6,759 nucleotides of DNA from an uncultured Eubacteriales bacterium (GTDB taxonomy: Bacteria; Bacillota; Clostridia; Oscillospirales; Acutalibacteraceae): assembly GCA_934465125.1 (NCBI GenBank), contig CAKSKO010000064.1, forward strand, positions 1-6,759, written 5' to 3'. Positions 4,520 through 6,759 of this stretch are shown in pieces. The translations under genes and the position numbers were made by a program. The notes beneath the pieces are model-generated. The model ran no database searches and was not told the DNA's origin. It saw only the letters and a program-made list of their open reading frames with translations. Each line of letters starts with the position of its first letter. Position 1 is the stretch's first letter.

Positions 4520-5593
4520 TTATCCCTTCACTTCAACAGTCCATCCAAAATAATCCGGTGTTCTGCCCCATTGAATATCTGTTAAGTTATTATAAAGACG
4601 TCTTGAGATTTTTCCAATCTTTCCATCATTTAATTTCATAACAGTATCTCCCCATTTTAGTTGTCCAATCGGAGAAATAACCGCGGCGGTTCCCGTTCCA
4701 AACGCCTCTTTCAATTTTCCAGCTCGATAAGCTGCTGCAATTTCATCGATCGAAATTCTTCTCTGATGTACTTCATAGCCCCAGGCTTCCAATAACTCGA
4801 TCGCCGACATTCTTGTGATTCCTGATAAAATAGAACCCTGCAGGTCAGGGGTAACAATCTCATCATCGATGACAAAAAATACATTCATCGTCCCGACTTC
4901 TTCGATATACTTTCTTTCTACCCCATCGAGCCACAATACTTGCGTATAGTTTTGCTTTTGTGCATCGTCCTGTGCTTTCAAAGAAGCAGCATAATTCCCG
5001 GCAGTCTTTGTGAACCCTATTCCTCCACGCACTGAACGAACATACTTCTGCTCAACATAGATCTTTACTGGATTGAGTCCTTCTGGATAATAAGCGCCAA
5101 CAGGCGAACAAATTACCATAAAGACAAGATGACGCGCCGAACGCACCCCAATACAAGGATCTACTGCAAAAATAAACGGGCGTAAATATAAAGAAGCTCC
5201 CTCCATTGTTGGGATCCAGTCTTTTTCTAACTCTACTAATTTCTTAATTGCCTCTATGCAAAACGCCTCATCTATCTCTGGAATACAAAGTCGTCTATTT
5301 GATACATTCAAACGCTCCATATTTTTTTCCGGACGAAACAAAAGAACGCGTTGATCTTTTGTTTTATAGGCTTTCATTCCTTCGAAAACCTCTTGTCCGT
5401 AATGCAAACACATCGCCGATGGTTCCATCGAAATCGGTCCATACGGCACAATCCTCGGATTGTGCCAACCTTCTCCTTCATCATAATTCATCATAAACAT
5501 ATGATCTGTAAAAATGCTACCAAAGCCCAGCCTACTTTCATCGTATGGTTTTCTCTTTGGAGCAGTTGTCTTTTGCACTTTAATCTCCTGCAT
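4520..5593 (-). CDS. ilvE: Branched-chain amino acid aminotransferase
   Basis: A 357-residue cytoplasmic, pyridoxal-phosphate (fold type IV) transaminase. It interconverts leucine, isoleucine and valine with their 2-oxo acids, using glutamate / 2-oxoglutarate, as the last step of branched-chain synthesis or the first of breakdown. Recognisable parts are LHYGQEVFEGMKAY (63-76), FRPEKNMERLNVSNRRLCIP (86-105, substrate-side arginines), and GGIGFTKTAGNYAASL (190-205) with the PLP lysine at Lys196. They continue with EEVGTMNVFF (231-240, glutamate to the pyridine nitrogen), GSILSGITR (253-261) and FGTGTAA (298-304). Length and motif order match the longer BCAT2-like group. I prefer the ATG at 5591-5593: AGAGGT (5600-5605) stands six nt before it. 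An in-frame ATG eight codons upstream (5617) overlaps a TATAAT box and has no ribosome binding site. It is divergent from secD, with its own terminator. Confidence 0.94.
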   Translation of the reverse strand: MQEIKVQKTTAPKRKPYDESRLGFGSIFTDHMFMMNYDEGEGWHNPRIVPYGPISMEPSAMCLHYGQEVFEGMKAYKTKDQRVLLFRPEKNMERLNVSNRRLCIPEIDEAFCIEAIKKLVELEKDWIPTMEGASLYLRPFIFAVDPCIGVRSARHLVFMVICSPVGAYYPEGLNPVKIYVEQKYVRSVRGGIGFTKTAGNYAASLKAQDDAQKQNYTQVLWLDGVERKYIEEVGTMNVFFVIDDEIVTPDLQGSILSGITRMSAIELLEAWGYEVHQRRISIDEIAAAYRAGKLKEAFGTGTAAVISPIGQLKWGDTVMKLNDGKIGKISRRLYNNLTDIQWGRTPDYFGWTVEVKG

Positions 5594-5599
5594 AAAAGT

Positions 5600-5605
5600 A
5601 CCTCT
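5600..5605 (-). promoter_or_regulatory. Ribosome binding site deciding the ilvE start
   Basis: AGAGGT on the minus strand lies six nt from the ATG at 5593. It falls inside the reading frame if the upstream ATG at 5617 is used, so the shorter protein is preferred. Confidence 0.8.
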
Positions 5606-5615
5606 TTTCAATATC

Positions 5616-5621
5616 ATTATA
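5616..5621 (-). promoter_or_regulatory. TATAAT box close to ilvE, without a matching -35
   Basis: A perfect TATAAT on the minus strand would give a start near 5609 and a leader of about 16 nt. No hexamer resembling TTGACA and no TG extension stands at the right distance, so this is a weak candidate beside the promoter at 5680-5708. Confidence 0.3.
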
Positions 5622-5679
5622 CTATTTTAGAATTGTAGCAGTTCCTGTTTTGTTTTTCAAGCTACCAAACCCTTCTCAT

Positions 5680-5708
5680 ATTTTATTATCATGTGTAGCA
5701 TGTTGCAA
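5680..5708 (-). promoter_or_regulatory. Candidate sigma-A promoter of ilvE
   Basis: On the minus strand TTGCAA (5703-5708, four of six) and TAAAAT (5680-5685, five of six) are separated by 17 bp. The start would be near 5673, giving an 80-nt leader. Its -35 box directly abuts the -35 box of the secD promoter. Confidence 0.5.
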
Positions 5709-5737
5709 TTGACTTTTTCTTACAAAAAACATATAAT
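5709..5737 (+). promoter_or_regulatory. Sigma-A promoter of secD
   Basis: TTGACT (5709-5714) and TATAAT (5732-5737) are exactly 17 bp apart. The expected start is near 5744, with a leader of about 80 nt before the secD ATG. Confidence 0.85.
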
Positions 5738-5750
5738 TATTCTTGCTATG

Positions 5751-5796
5751 CCTGTAAATTAATAACAGAACCTATTACAAAAATATATTTTACAGG
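5751..5796 (+). promoter_or_regulatory. Inverted repeat in the secD leader
   Basis: CCTGTAAA (5751-5758) and TTTACAGG (5789-5796) form a perfect 8-bp stem around a 30-nt AT-rich loop that can form a small inner AATA/TATT stem. It begins about 7 nt after the expected transcript start and ends 14 nt before the ribosome binding site. It might stabilise the mRNA 5' end or bind a regulator; no T-run follows, so it is not a terminator. Confidence 0.35.
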
Positions 5797-5825
5797 TAAC
5801 ATATTGTATTGGAGGACATTCACTC

Positions 5826-6759
5826 ATGAAGCGAGTAGGTAAACCAGTCTTTTTCATCCTAGCTGCACTTCTCCTGCTTGTCAGCTTCGCCTCGTTCTTT
5901 GGGGTGTATGGGCAAAACGGAGACATCCCAGTTACTTATATCAAAGGAGTAAAGGATATCAGATGGGGCATTGATATCAAAGGTGGAGTTGAGGCGACCT
6001 TTGGTCCTGCAGATGGTATCGACGCGACAAAAGAGCAGATCGACTCTGCAAAATCTATCATTGAAGTACGTATGGTCAAGAACAATATTACAGACTATGA
6101 ACTCTATGCTGATTACGACAACGATAGAATTATCGTACGTTTTCCCTGGAAGGAAGACGAAACAACTTTCGATCCTGAAAAAGCAATCGAAGAACTTTCT
6201 GCAACAGCTTCGTTAACATTTCGTGAAGGAAACGAGTACACATCAATGGAATATGATTCCGACGGACAACCAGTATATAAAACGCCAAAAGGAATCACGG
6301 CAACAAACGTGCTGATTGAAGGAAAAGATATTCAGAGTGCAGAGGCTGTGATGTCAACAGATCAGCAAACAAACCAGCCGAAATATCTTGTAAAGCTTAC
6401 TTTTAATAACGAAGGAACCAAAAAGTTTGCGGAAGCAACAACGAGACTTGTCAACCAAACGATCTCCATCTGGATGGACGATGTTATGATCTCGTACCCA
6501 ACTGTAAACGAACCGATTACAGACGGAGTCGCAACTATCTCCGGTGACTTCACTTCAAATGAAGCCTCATCTCTGGCGGCAAAAATCAATGCAGGAGCAC
6601 TCCCTTTTAAATTAGAAACTACGAATTTTGGATCCATTAGTCCAACGCTTGGTGCATCAGCGCTTAATGCGATGGGAATCGCTGGAATAATTGCACTTAT
6701 TTTAGTTTGTCTTTTTGTACTTTTAAGATACAGACTGCCCGGTTTGATCGCTTGTATTG
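5826..6759 (+). CDS. secD: Protein translocase subunit SecD, possibly SecDF fusion (3' end outside window)
   Basis: A membrane component of the Sec export machinery that uses the proton gradient to help pull proteins out of the SecYEG channel. The 311 codons visible stay open to the window end. After MKRVGKP comes transmembrane segment 1 (about 8-27). WGIDIKGGVEATF (47-59) is the family's early signature. The large extracytoplasmic P1 region (about 60-265) ends in the typical INAGALPFKLE (254-264) and ISPTLGASALNAMGIAG (271-287). Transmembrane segment 2 is at about 282-300, followed by RYRLPGL. At least four more membrane segments should follow. Whether this is a separate SecD or the front of a SecDF fusion, common in Bacillota, cannot be decided here. 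GGAGG (5811-5815) lies ten nt before ATG, a slightly long spacing. The gene is divergent from ilvE, with its own promoter. Confidence 0.93.
   Translation, partial: MKRVGKPVFFILAALLLLVSFASFFGVYGQNGDIPVTYIKGVKDIRWGIDIKGGVEATFGPADGIDATKEQIDSAKSIIEVRMVKNNITDYELYADYDNDRIIVRFPWKEDETTFDPEKAIEELSATASLTFREGNEYTSMEYDSDGQPVYKTPKGITATNVLIEGKDIQSAEAVMSTDQQTNQPKYLVKLTFNNEGTKKFAEATTRLVNQTISIWMDDVMISYPTVNEPITDGVATISGDFTSNEASSLAAKINAGALPFKLETTNFGSISPTLGASALNAMGIAGIIALILVCLFVLLRYRLPGLIACI

Noticed and set aside
5594..5617. Longer ilvE protein starting at 5617 (eight extra residues)
   Set aside because: The ATG overlaps a TATAAT box, has no ribosome binding site, and the good AGAGGT site serves the ATG at 5593.
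5248..5638. Plus-strand frames of 82 and 95 codons antisense to ilvE
   Set aside because: They shadow a well-conserved enzyme gene and lack start signals.
5971..6637. Short frames on both strands inside secD
   Set aside because: The + strand frame from 5826 to the window end encodes a clear SecD, so the others are out-of-frame shadows.

Overview
The window looks like chromosomal DNA of a low-GC Gram-positive anaerobe (Bacillota, probably Clostridia). The grounds are AT-rich spacers, strong AGGAG-type ribosome binding sites, clear sigma-A promoters (TTGACt / TATAAT, 17-bp spacing), a DUF896 (YnzC-like) protein and a SigH-like sigma factor. No genus can be assigned from the sequence alone. No insertion sequence, integrase, CRISPR array or rRNA was seen.

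Left part (1-1230, + strand): the 3' part of a cofactor-independent phosphoglycerate mutase gene (apgM type, cut by the window edge), followed after 12 nt by a small DUF896 gene, probably one transcript.

Noncoding block (about 1201-1842): the last codons of the DUF896 gene run into a GC-rich, heavily self-complementary stretch (1201-1384) that looks like a multibranched structured RNA on the + strand. Next comes a sigma-A promoter whose spacer carries a perfect 11-bp tandem duplication (28 bp instead of 17), a second noncoding transcript of about 220 nt, and a terminator with a perfect 17-bp stem. I could not assign either RNA to a named family. This is the most unusual part of the window.

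Central minus-strand cluster (1841-2961): a good sigma-A promoter drives a 203-residue SigH-like sigma factor, then a degenerate tRNA-like element, then a 91-residue protein with two four-cysteine zinc ribbons, ending at a clear terminator. These are probably one transcription unit.

Right part: a minus-strand PAP2-type membrane phosphatase (3123-4088) has its own promoter and a leader of about 205 nt. That leader carries a second, apparently orphaned Shine-Dalgarno and paired direct repeats. Minus-strand ilvE (branched-chain aminotransferase, 4520-5593) and plus-strand secD or secDF (5826 to the window end) are divergent; their candidate promoters have abutting -35 boxes. Apart from the sigma factor/zinc-ribbon pair, the protein genes are unrelated housekeeping functions (glycolysis, amino-acid metabolism, protein export, lipid phosphate metabolism) rather than one pathway.
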